From CAYRTD01 sp964426915 (GTDB lineage: Bacteria; Bacteroidota; Bacteroidia; Bacteroidales; GCA-2748055): a DNA stretch of 12,880 nt. The position numbers and the translations under genes are program-made. Location of the stretch: assembly GCA_964426915.1 (NCBI GenBank), contig CAYRTD010000118.1:1-12880 (forward strand). Direction: 5' to 3'. Of this stretch, positions 6,669-12,880 are shown piece after piece (within the stretch, counting starts at the first letter, position 1; each line of letters starts with the position of its first letter). The notes below the pieces were generated by a model. The model was not told where the DNA came from. It saw only the letters and a list, made by a program, of their open reading frames with translations, and made no database searches.

Positions 6669-7859
6669 TTAAAATTTCAGGTTTGAACTGTTTATATAGG
6701 TTTGCATGTCTTTATCTCCCCGTCCTGAAAGGATAACAACCACTACATCTTTGGGCTTAAAAGTATATTTATCCAGAGCAGCAAGGGCATGAGCAGATTC
6801 CAGTGCAGGTATAATTCCTTCCATGCGGGTGCAAAGAAAGGCCGCTTTCAGGGCTTCTTTATCTGTAACCGATACGTATTCAGCCTTACCGGTTTCAGCA
6901 AGCCATGAATGCATTGGTCCGATACCCGGGTAATCAAGACCTGCAGAAATGGAATAAGGTTCAGTGATCTGTCCGTCGGAATCCTGCATGAGAAGGGTTT
7001 TACTGCCATGAATAATCCCGGTCTCGCCGGTTGCAATGGTGGCAGCAGTAAGTGGGGTATCGACTCCTTTTCCTGCCGCCTCCACTCCTACAAGCAATGT
7101 TTCCTGCCGGTTAAGGTAATGATAAAAAGATCCTGCTGCATTGCTTCCACCTCCAACACAGGCGAAGACATAACCGGGATTCATGGAACCGGTCTGCTGC
7201 TCTAACTGATAAAGCATTTCTTCAGAAATTACAGACTGGAAGTAAGCCACAAGATCGGGATAGGGATGAGGCCCTACTACTGATCCAATAATGTAGTAGG
7301 TGTCTTCAGGATTAGCTATCCAGTCACGCATAGCCTCGTTTGTTGCATCCTTCAGTGTCATATTTCCTGAAGTGGCTGGGATTACTTTTGCCCCGAGCAT
7401 TTCCATACGCTTCACATTCGGCTCCTGACGACTCATATCGAGCTCCCCCATGTAAACTATACATTCCAGACCCATTAATGCAGCCACTGTGGCTGTCGCC
7501 ACCCCATGCTGGCCGGCTCCTGTCTCTGCAATTATTCTGCGTTTTCCCATATACCGGGCAAGAAGTATCTGTCCCAGGGTATTGTTAATCTTGTGGGAAC
7601 CGGTATGATTAAGATCTTCACGCTTCAGGTATATCTCCGCATTATAATGTTCACTTAGCCTCTTTGCATAAAAAAGAGGCGATGGCCTGCCTGCATAATC
7701 TTTCAGCAAACTCCTGAACTCTTTCTGAAAAGAGTTTGACTTGATAGTCTTATGGTACATTTTTCTCAGCTCATCCACATTATGTCTGAGCATTTCGGGA
7801 ATATAACTTCCACCAAAATTTCCGTAAAATCCTTCTTCATCGGTTAAAAAACTATTCAT
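6669..7859 (-). CDS. trpB: Tryptophan synthase beta chain
   Basis: This PLP-dependent beta subunit condenses indole with L-serine to give L-tryptophan, the last step of the pathway. Its 396 residues match the normal length of TrpB1. The PLP lysine is K90 in HTGSHKINN, the catalytic glutamate is E112 in AETGAGQHG (111-119), and the phosphate-binding loop CVGGGSNAAG is present. A SGRGDKD motif lies near the C-terminus. The start codon overlaps the trpF stop by four bases (ATGA), implying translational coupling. Placing trpB between trpF and trpA gives the order EGDCFBA; from memory, Bacteroides itself has trpB at the front. Confidence 0.98.
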   Translation of the reverse strand: MNSFLTDEEGFYGNFGGSYIPEMLRHNVDELRKMYHKTIKSNSFQKEFRSLLKDYAGRPSPLFYAKRLSEHYNAEIYLKREDLNHTGSHKINNTLGQILLARYMGKRRIIAETGAGQHGVATATVAALMGLECIVYMGELDMSRQEPNVKRMEMLGAKVIPATSGNMTLKDATNEAMRDWIANPEDTYYIIGSVVGPHPYPDLVAYFQSVISEEMLYQLEQQTGSMNPGYVFACVGGGSNAAGSFYHYLNRQETLLVGVEAAGKGVDTPLTAATIATGETGIIHGSKTLLMQDSDGQITEPYSISAGLDYPGIGPMHSWLAETGKAEYVSVTDKEALKAAFLCTRMEGIIPALESAHALAALDKYTFKPKDVVVVILSGRGDKDMQTYINSSNLKF

Positions 7860-8488
7860 AGTTCCTGCTTTCTTAATTCTGTTATAAATTTAGTTAATTT
7901 GGAAATGTTTTTTATCCCCGGACTGTCCTCAAAACGACTGTTCAGATCAACACCGGCAAGTGAAGGGTGCTTTATCTTAAGTATTTCCGGAGCATCATAG
8001 GCTGTAATACCTCCGCTTAGAAAAAAAGGATGATCAAAATTATACTTATCAATAATTTCCCAGTTGAACTTTTTTCCACTTCCTCCCTTTAATTCCGTAC
8101 GCGTATCAAAAAGGAAATACCTGCAGCAGGGTATATATTCGTTTAGCTGTTGAAAGGAGAAATCCTCATGCAAACCAAATGCCTTAATCACTTCAATTCC
8201 CAGCGATTCAAGCTTTCTGCATAATGCGGGGCTTTCATTTCCATGCAACTGAACACAATCAAGCTTATACATACGGTATAATAATTCTATTTCATCGAAA
8301 TCCGAATTTACGAATACCCCTGTTTTCTTTGCGCTTAAATTTAAACTGTCAATATCATCCGGGGTCAATTTGTTTCCCATATACCTCGGGGAAGCCGAAA
8401 AAAAAATAAAGCCGGCATAATCCGGATTCAGATCCAGTATTTCGGTTATATTGTCCCTATCAGTCAATCCGCAAATCTTTACTTTCAT
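7856..8488 (-). CDS. trpF: Phosphoribosylanthranilate isomerase
   Basis: This enzyme performs the Amadori rearrangement of N-(5-phosphoribosyl)anthranilate to CdRP, the third step. The 210-residue TIM barrel has the general base C6 in MKVKICG and the general acid D128 in LFDTRT. VQLHGNE (79-85) and FLSGGI (156-161) are also characteristic. The start is fixed by the KICG motif four residues in and by a stop codon just upstream in frame. It is a separate gene here, not fused to trpC as in enteric bacteria. It lies 105 bases after trpC, the widest gap in the operon. Confidence 0.97.
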   Translation of the reverse strand: MKVKICGLTDRDNITEILDLNPDYAGFIFFSASPRYMGNKLTPDDIDSLNLSAKKTGVFVNSDFDEIELLYRMYKLDCVQLHGNESPALCRKLESLGIEVIKAFGLHEDFSFQQLNEYIPCCRYFLFDTRTELKGGSGKKFNWEIIDKYNFDHPFFLSGGITAYDAPEILKIKHPSLAGVDLNSRFEDSPGIKNISKLTKFITELRKQEL

Positions 8489-8593
8489 TTTTCTATTTTC
8501 TATTCATTTATTTACACATTCTGTGTTCGACTATATGATTTTGAAAACCAAGATCATAGTCTCACTGAGTATATCGGATATTATGGACAGACT
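8489..8593 (-). other. trpC-trpF intercistronic gap with imperfect hairpin
   Basis: This 105-base A+T-rich gap lies inside an otherwise compact operon. On the minus strand GACTATGAT pairs with ATCATATAGTC (8529-8561 overall), with a 2-base bulge and a 13-base loop. No T-run follows, so it is not an intrinsic terminator. It could be an RNA processing or stability element, or chance. No leader peptide or promoter matching TAnnTTTG was found in it. Confidence 0.35.
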
Positions 8594-9388
8594 CTATTTA
8601 AGCTTAAAAGAAGTGTTAAGTCCTTTAATAAAATCCCGGGCAGCACTACCCGGTTCTTTACCTTTCATAAAGATCTCCCCCATCAGAAACGCACGGAAGC
8701 CTTCCCGGTAAAGTGCAGCAATGCTTTCGACAGAAGATATCCCACTTTCAGAAACCTTTATGAGATCATCCGGAAGCATGGCGGCAAGCTTCACCGACTG
8801 GTCAATATTCACCTCAAAAGTTTTCAGATCCCTGTTATTAATGCCAATAATCCTGATTTCATCCGGTATTTTAGAAATTTCATCCTTATGATGTAACTCG
8901 AGAAGCACATCGAGCCCGAGACTTGTTGCAAGTAATGAAAATTTTTCGATCTCTTTCTTCTCAAGAACCGCTGCAATCAGGAGAATTGCTGATGCACCTG
9001 CCGCCCTTGCTTCATGTATCTGAAATTCGTCGATGATAAAATCCTTCCGTAAAAGAGGGATACTTACAGACTCAAATGCGACTGAAAGATCTGTTATCCT
9101 TCCATCAAAATGCATATCGGTAAGGACCGACACCGCCCTTGCGCCCGCCTGCTCATAAGCTCTGACAACTGATATGATATCAGCATCTTTATTCAGTATA
9201 CCTTTGGAAGGGGATTTACGTTTAAATTCCGCAATAACCGAAGGTTCTGTCCTCATGAGAGAATCATAAAAGGATGGCCGGTTACCATTATATAACGTGG
9301 CCTTCTCCAGAAAAGAAACAGGAATTTTTTCTTTCATGCTACTGACTTCTTTTCTTTTAGCCCTTATAATTTTATCCAAATAACTCAT
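8594..9388 (-). CDS. trpC: Indole-3-glycerol phosphate synthase
   Basis: This enzyme cyclises and decarboxylates CdRP to indole-3-glycerol phosphate, the substrate of TrpA. It is a single-domain TIM barrel of 264 residues. Family motifs include IAEFKRKSPSKG (52-63, with the phosphate- and substrate-binding lysines), LLRKDFIID with the catalytic lysine, GINNRDLKTF and the glycine-rich SESGI phosphate loop. It starts two bases after the trpD stop, so coupled translation is likely. The start is supported by the short N-terminal helix (DKIIRAKRKEV) typical of the family. Confidence 0.97.
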   Translation of the reverse strand: MSYLDKIIRAKRKEVSSMKEKIPVSFLEKATLYNGNRPSFYDSLMRTEPSVIAEFKRKSPSKGILNKDADIISVVRAYEQAGARAVSVLTDMHFDGRITDLSVAFESVSIPLLRKDFIIDEFQIHEARAAGASAILLIAAVLEKKEIEKFSLLATSLGLDVLLELHHKDEISKIPDEIRIIGINNRDLKTFEVNIDQSVKLAAMLPDDLIKVSESGISSVESIAALYREGFRAFLMGEIFMKGKEPGSAARDFIKGLNTSFKLK

Positions 9389-9390
9389 GG

Positions 9391-10386
9391 CTAATAATTC
9401 ATTTCTATCAATTTTTCAAATACTTTTCGCGCTCTTCCTCCAAGCAGGGATTCCCGGGCCATTTGAACACATTCATCAACCGCCATGCCCGAATGAACGG
9501 TTTGAATACCCATAGCTGCATTGGCAATCACTACATTATTTTGCTGATCATTTCCTTTCCCGTCGAGTATGGTTTTGAAGATAACCGCTGCTTCTTCAAC
9601 AGAATTTCCTCCATGTATATCCTCAGGAAGCACGTAATCAAGACCCAGATCTTCAGGTTCCAAAAGGTGTTCCCCTGAATTGGCAATTAACTTGAAACTC
9701 CCGGTTAGTGAAACCTCATCATAGCCATCGAGGGAGTATATTATGCCGAAATTCCTGTTTGTTTGCTGATAAATATAATGGTATAATCGGGCAGTTTCAA
9801 GACTAAAAACACCCATTAACTGATTGGGGGGGAAAGAAGGATTAACGAGAGGACCCAGAATATTAAAGAAAGTTTTCATAGCCAGTTCCTTTCTCACAAT
9901 TGCAACATTTTTCATCGCCGGGTGAAACAAAGGTGCATGTAAAAAACAAATACCTGCCTGATCCAGTTCCCTGAGAAGCTTATCTCTGTTACTGGAAAAT
10001 TTATACCCGAAATATTCAAGCATATTACTTGAACCGGCTGCAGACGACACACCATAATTACCGTGTTTGGCAACCTTTTCACCTGCACCTGCAACAACAA
10101 AGGAAGCGAGAGTGGATATATTAAAGGTATTCTTACCATCACCCCCTGTCCCGCACATATCAATAGTATTAAAATCATTCAGATCAGTTCTGACACATAA
10201 TTCCAGCAATGCATCCCGGAATCCCATTAATTCTTCAACGCTTATCAGCCTCATCATATAAATAGTGAGGAATGCCGATACCTGTGAATGATTGTAATTT
10301 CCTGATGCAATTCCTGTGAGAATCGATTTTGCTTCCTCCCTGGTAAGACTGAGGTGAGATGTGAGTTTGTGCAGTACTTCTTTCAT
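9391..10386 (-). CDS. trpD: Anthranilate phosphoribosyltransferase
   Basis: This enzyme transfers the phosphoribosyl group of PRPP to anthranilate, the second step. At 331 residues it is of normal length. The PRPP loop CGTGGDGKNTFNIST (78-92) and KHGNYGVSS (107-115) mark the active site. In many other phyla the latter reads KHGNR; the Tyr form is, I believe, common in Bacteroidota. It is a stand-alone gene, not fused to trpG. It lies 45 bases after trpG and two bases before trpC. I see no in-frame alternative start that is better. Confidence 0.97.
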   Translation of the reverse strand: MKEVLHKLTSHLSLTREEAKSILTGIASGNYNHSQVSAFLTIYMMRLISVEELMGFRDALLELCVRTDLNDFNTIDMCGTGGDGKNTFNISTLASFVVAGAGEKVAKHGNYGVSSAAGSSNMLEYFGYKFSSNRDKLLRELDQAGICFLHAPLFHPAMKNVAIVRKELAMKTFFNILGPLVNPSFPPNQLMGVFSLETARLYHYIYQQTNRNFGIIYSLDGYDEVSLTGSFKLIANSGEHLLEPEDLGLDYVLPEDIHGGNSVEEAAVIFKTILDGKGNDQQNNVVIANAAMGIQTVHSGMAVDECVQMARESLLGGRARKVFEKLIEMNY

Positions 10387-10431
10387 TGATTTAATAATTG
10401 AGGTTTATTGTCGGCATATGCTATAAAAAAA

Positions 10432-11001
10432 TTATAAATTTAACCAATTGGATAGCATCTGCTTACCATATCGTGTCAGAACAGATTCAGGGTGAAACTG
10501 AACCCCTTTAAGATCATATTCATTATGAGCAACAGCCATGATCATTCCTTCTGTATCGCGGGCAGTGATCTTTATTTCCGAAGGCAGCCTGTCTTCCTTT
10601 ATAACCCATGAATGATACCTGCCAGCAGTAAAGCTTTCGGGAACTCCCTCAAAAAGTGATTCATTTTCATCCGTCACCCTCATGTAAGTTGCCACACCAT
10701 GATACACATTTTTAAGATTAACTATTTCACCACCGTAACTTTCTGCAATTGCCTGACAGCCGAGACAAATCCCCAGAATGCTTTTTTCCGGGGCCCATTT
10801 CCGTATCAGCTCAATGCATATTCCAGCATCTTTGGGAACGCCGGGACCGGGCGACAATACTATTTTATCATAGTCTCCTACTTCCTTAAGACCGATCCTG
10901 TCGTTCCGGAACACACTGACCTCCAGTCCGGAGATCTCCTTTAAGTAGGATACAATATTATAGGTGAAAGAATCGTAATTATCTATGACGAGAATTTTCA
11001 T
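10432..11001 (-). CDS. trpG: Anthranilate synthase glutamine amidotransferase component
   Basis: This subunit supplies ammonia from glutamine to TrpE for anthranilate synthesis. It is a class I glutamine amidotransferase of 189 residues. The nucleophile is C79 in GICLGCQ, and the triad is completed by H170 and E172 in VQFHPES. The N-terminal IDNYDSFTYN (6-15) and SPGPG (50-54) are diagnostic of TrpG/PabA. Both proteins share these motifs, so a dual role in folate synthesis cannot be excluded; its position 12 bases after trpE supports the Trp role. It runs almost to the minimum family length with no fusion partner. Confidence 0.97.
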   Translation of the reverse strand: MKILVIDNYDSFTYNIVSYLKEISGLEVSVFRNDRIGLKEVGDYDKIVLSPGPGVPKDAGICIELIRKWAPEKSILGICLGCQAIAESYGGEIVNLKNVYHGVATYMRVTDENESLFEGVPESFTAGRYHSWVIKEDRLPSEIKITARDTEGMIMAVAHNEYDLKGVQFHPESVLTRYGKQMLSNWLNL

Positions 11002-11013
11002 GATCTTCTGTGT

Positions 11014-12438
11014 TTAAAGGTTTTGAGCGAGACGAATGGCTTTTTTCAAAGCCCCAAGCTTGTTATTTACTTCTTCAAGTTCATTTTTTTCTACCGAAGC
11101 GGCGACAATACCGGCACCGGCCTGGTAAAACAAATGATTATTCATGCTAAGAAAAGAGCGGATCATTATCGCATGGTTAATATCGCCGTTGAACCCGAGA
11201 TAACCTAGTGCTCCACCATAATAGCCCCTGTTTCTGTTCTCATATTTATCGATCAGTTCCATCGCCTTATACTTGGGCGCCCCGGAGAGAGTGCCGGCCG
11301 GAAATGAATCGCCGAAAACTCTCACAGGATTGTAATCATCGGAAAGCTTCCCGGTAACCCCGGAAACAAGATGAATTACATGAGAATAAAACTGAACTTC
11401 CCGGTAAGTATTCACGGTTACATGATCGGAATTTCGGCCCAGGTCATTCCGTGCAAGGTCGACTAACATCACATGCTCGGCGTTTTCTTTTTCATCGTTG
11501 GTGAGATCTATGGCAAGCTGCCTGTCTTTTTCATCATCTCCCGTCCGCTTGAATGTCCCGGCTATCGGATTTATTCGTGCCGTCCCGTTTTCAATTACAA
11601 TCTGCGCTTCGGGTGAGGAACCAAACAGCTTGTACCCGCCGTAATCGAAATAAAATAGATAAGGAGAAGGATTTATGCTTCTTAAGGACCGGTAAACATT
11701 AAATTCATCACCTTGAAATCCCTGGGAAAACTGCCGTGAAAGCACGATCTGAAATACATCTCCCAGCATACAGTGCTTTTTTCCCAGGCTTACCATATCC
11801 ATGTACTCCTTATCAGTAATATTAGAATTTTCTTTTTCTCCCGGACGGAAACTAAAGGTTCCTACAGCACGGTTCTTCAGGAGTTCCATTACAAGGTCAT
11901 AATGATCCTCTTCCTCAGTAAGGGAATTTTGCAGAAGAAAGAGCTGATTATTAAAATGATCAATCGCAAGGATAAACCTGTACAGGGAATAATTTACCTC
12001 GGGGATCCTGCATTCTTCACTGACGGGGTTTTTAAAACGTATCGTTTCAAAATACTGTACGGCATCGAATGAAGTATAACCAAACAATCCGTTGGTTTTC
12101 ATCTTTCCCGATGAAGCATTTTCATTCTGTAAATCAAAAGAATTCAGGAAATCATCCAGAATTCCTGACAGAGTACCGTTGTTCTCAACCGAAAAGATTT
12201 CCTGGTCACCGTCGGGAAATAATACTTTCGCCTCTCCCCTCTCGACTTTGAAATTTGCCAGGACATCAAAACAGATATAGGTCATACTGTTTTTATCTCC
12301 ATGGTAATCTGAACTTTCAAGCAAGATAGCATTGGGAAACTTATCCCTTACCCTGAGGTAAATACTAACCGGAGTGATCAGATCAGAAACTCCGGGAGGC
12401 AATAGTTTTAATTTCGGGTAAAGCTTTGTCTTTTTCAT
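11014..12438 (-). CDS. trpE: Anthranilate synthase component I
   Basis: This subunit converts chorismate and ammonia to anthranilate, the committed step. Its 474 residues include the chorismate-binding core: PIAGT (291-295), EHVMLVDLARND (321-332), GTLSGAPK (382-389) and the C-terminal AGAGIVAAS (440-448). The N-terminal LLES motif (39-42), which forms part of the tryptophan feedback site in studied enzymes, is present, so allosteric inhibition probably works alongside the attenuator upstream. PabB was considered; LLES and the complete trp context favour TrpE. The start sits in ATGAAATGAAAA: the first ATG gives only Met-Lys-stop, and its stop overlaps the true ATG at 12438. This might feed re-initiating ribosomes to trpE or may be chance. 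The gene begins 19 bases after the attenuator U-run. Confidence 0.97.
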   Translation of the reverse strand: MKKTKLYPKLKLLPPGVSDLITPVSIYLRVRDKFPNAILLESSDYHGDKNSMTYICFDVLANFKVERGEAKVLFPDGDQEIFSVENNGTLSGILDDFLNSFDLQNENASSGKMKTNGLFGYTSFDAVQYFETIRFKNPVSEECRIPEVNYSLYRFILAIDHFNNQLFLLQNSLTEEEDHYDLVMELLKNRAVGTFSFRPGEKENSNITDKEYMDMVSLGKKHCMLGDVFQIVLSRQFSQGFQGDEFNVYRSLRSINPSPYLFYFDYGGYKLFGSSPEAQIVIENGTARINPIAGTFKRTGDDEKDRQLAIDLTNDEKENAEHVMLVDLARNDLGRNSDHVTVNTYREVQFYSHVIHLVSGVTGKLSDDYNPVRVFGDSFPAGTLSGAPKYKAMELIDKYENRNRGYYGGALGYLGFNGDINHAIMIRSFLSMNNHLFYQAGAGIVAASVEKNELEEVNNKLGALKKAIRLAQNL

Positions 12439-12457
12439 TTCATGTTAAGTTTAGATC

Positions 12458-12490
12458 AAAAAAAAGGCCTGTCGGGATTCGACAGGCCTT
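12458..12490 (-). terminator. trp attenuator terminator (3:4 hairpin)
   Basis: On the minus strand AAGGCCTGTCG (12490-12480), loop AATCC, and CGACAGGCCTT (12474-12464) form a perfect 11-bp stem. The T-run 12465-12458 follows, its first two T belonging to the stem. It lies between the leader peptide and trpE and points toward trpE, so it must be read through for the operon to be expressed. Its position and strength make it a premature, regulated terminator and not the end of a neighbouring gene, since no gene precedes it on this strand in the window. Confidence 0.93.
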
Positions 12491-12559
12491 GTGCTTTTAT
12501 AAAAGTAATAGCAGAACCATCCTACATCCCATCCGGAATTGCAAGTTTCTGCCACCACC
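12485..12559 (-). promoter_or_regulatory. Alternative RNA helices of the trp attenuator (pause hairpin and antiterminator)
   Basis: In the minus-strand RNA, 12559-12547 (the Trp codons plus CAGAA) can pair with 12516-12504 (UUCUGCUAUUACU) in 13 consecutive pairs, four of them G-U: the 1:2 helix. The same downstream segment, 12518-12506, can instead pair with 12499-12485 (ending GCACAAGGCC). This gives about 12 pairs with two mismatches and a GG bulge and uses bases of the terminator's 5' arm: the 2:3 antiterminator. A ribosome stalled on the Trp codons would block 1:2, permit 2:3 and prevent the 3:4 terminator. Pairings were worked out by eye; no energies were calculated. Confidence 0.75.
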
Positions 12560-12581
12560 ATATGTTAAGAATTATCTTCAT
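12522..12581 (-). CDS. trpL: trp operon leader peptide
   Basis: This 19-residue peptide, MKIILNIWWWQKLAIPDGM, is encoded just upstream of the attenuator terminator. Three consecutive TGG codons (12560-12552) at residues 8-10 sense charged tRNA-Trp: when it is scarce the ribosome stalls there. The TAG stop (12524-12522) lies 3 bases before the downstream pairing segment at 12518, so a ribosome reaching the stop would cover that segment and let the terminator form. This is the classic layout of the enteric trpL. The peptide itself is expected to have no function after release. Start context is A+T-rich with no Shine-Dalgarno. No other ATG in the leader gives a Trp-rich frame. Confidence 0.9.
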   Translation of the reverse strand: MKIILNIWWWQKLAIPDGM

Positions 12582-12600
12582 TTAAAACTCAATTCGAAAA

Positions 12601-12630
12601 CAAATAAACAACTTTTTTTTTAAATTCAAA
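12601..12630 (-). promoter_or_regulatory. Putative trp operon promoter
   Basis: On the minus strand TTTG (12630-12627) is followed after 18 bases by TTTATTTG (12608-12601). The second element differs from the Bacteroidota -7 consensus TAnnTTTG only at its second base. The spacer contains a run of nine A. Transcription would start roughly 6-8 bases downstream, about 12-15 bases before the trpL ATG. Confidence 0.5.
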
Positions 12631-12672
12631 AACAGTTTGAGTGATTTGGGTGTTATTTTTTTTAATTGGGTT

Positions 12673-12776
12673 GGGGAGTGGGGGGGGCGGGAGTGTGGGA
12701 GTGTGGGATTACGGGATTACAGGATTACGGGATTACGGGATTATGGGAGTGCGGGAGTGCAGGAGTGGGGGATTGG
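12673..12776. repeat. 8-bp tandem repeat array (purine-rich on plus strand)
   Basis: Eleven in-phase octamers run from 12689 to 12776, mostly GGGAGTGT, GGGATTAC and GGGAGTGC, close to (G/A)GGA(G/T)T(G/A)(T/C). Two more degenerate G-rich units precede them in phase (12673-12688). GGGATTAC-type units sit in the middle and GGGAGTG-type units flank both sides. The array differs in unit length and sequence from the 7-bp array at the left end. No gene overlaps it. Confidence 0.85.
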
Positions 12777-12880
12777 TTCCTGACTTTACTGGCCTTTGCG
12801 TCGGGGGGGTTGAGTGTTCGAAACGTTGATATAGTGTATTCAAAATAGAAGTTTTCTCTAGCGGGGCGCAATCCAGACGT

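Larger units (their letters stand above)
12582..12880. other. Right-edge region upstream of the trp operon
   Basis: This region contains the putative trp promoter (12601-12630) and the 8-bp repeat array (12673-12776), both listed separately. The last 100 bases hold no recognised gene. A minus-strand frame is open from the right edge to a TAA inside the repeat array (12880-12725, about 51 codons); its sequence is not recognised and it may be non-coding. Confidence 0.5.

Noticed and set aside
8529..8561. Terminator between trpC and trpF
   Set aside because: The stem is imperfect and A+T-rich and no T-run follows it.
12440..12640. T-box or TRAP-type control of trpE
   Set aside because: No T-box specifier or antiterminator consensus and no run of spaced GAG/UAG triplets was seen. 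The Trp-codon leader and terminator explain the region better.
12641..12848. Plus-strand frames in the right-edge array
   Set aside because: They translate the G-rich octamers in overlapping frames and have no other support.

Overview
The window looks like a chromosomal segment from a member of the Bacteroidota. The evidence is an A+T-rich sequence, genes without clear Shine-Dalgarno sites, a promoter that exactly fits the Bacteroidota pattern (TTTG, about 20 bases, TAnnTTTG), and the gene content: a secreted family 2 glycoside hydrolase, a Tat-signal Gfo/Idh/MocA oxidoreductase, a YkgJ-type cysteine-cluster protein and a GNAT/nitrilase fusion. I cannot place it below phylum level.

Layout. 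Positions 1-430 are non-coding or low-complexity and end in a strict 7-bp tandem array (276-422). The minus-strand GNAT/carbon-nitrogen hydrolase gene (405-1949) reads into that array and takes its stop codon from it. Next on the minus strand come a doubtful small frame (2009-2221) and a secreted GH2 enzyme (2221-4029). A 356-bp divergent spacer leads to two plus-strand genes: a Gfo/Idh/MocA gene whose middle has been deleted in frame (4386-4895), and a complete YkgJ-family gene (4942-5571). A strong bidirectional terminator (5598-5628) separates these from the trp operon.

The right half (5887-12438, minus strand) is a complete tryptophan operon in the order trpE-G-D-C-F-B-A. It encodes every step from chorismate to tryptophan, with the usual catalytic residues in place. 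Spacing is tight (a 4-nt overlap, or 2, 5, 12 and 45 nt) except for 105 nt between trpC and trpF.

The most interesting element is upstream of trpE. A short reading frame encodes MKIILNIWWWQKLAIPDGM, with three consecutive Trp codons. It is followed by mutually exclusive RNA helices and a strong intrinsic terminator (11-bp stem, 8 U) just before trpE. This has the full architecture of a ribosome-mediated tryptophan attenuator. A Bacteroidota-like promoter sits just upstream of it.

The right edge (12673-12776) carries an 8-bp tandem array, different in unit from the 7-bp array on the left. No rRNA, tRNA, CRISPR array, phage or transposase gene was seen.
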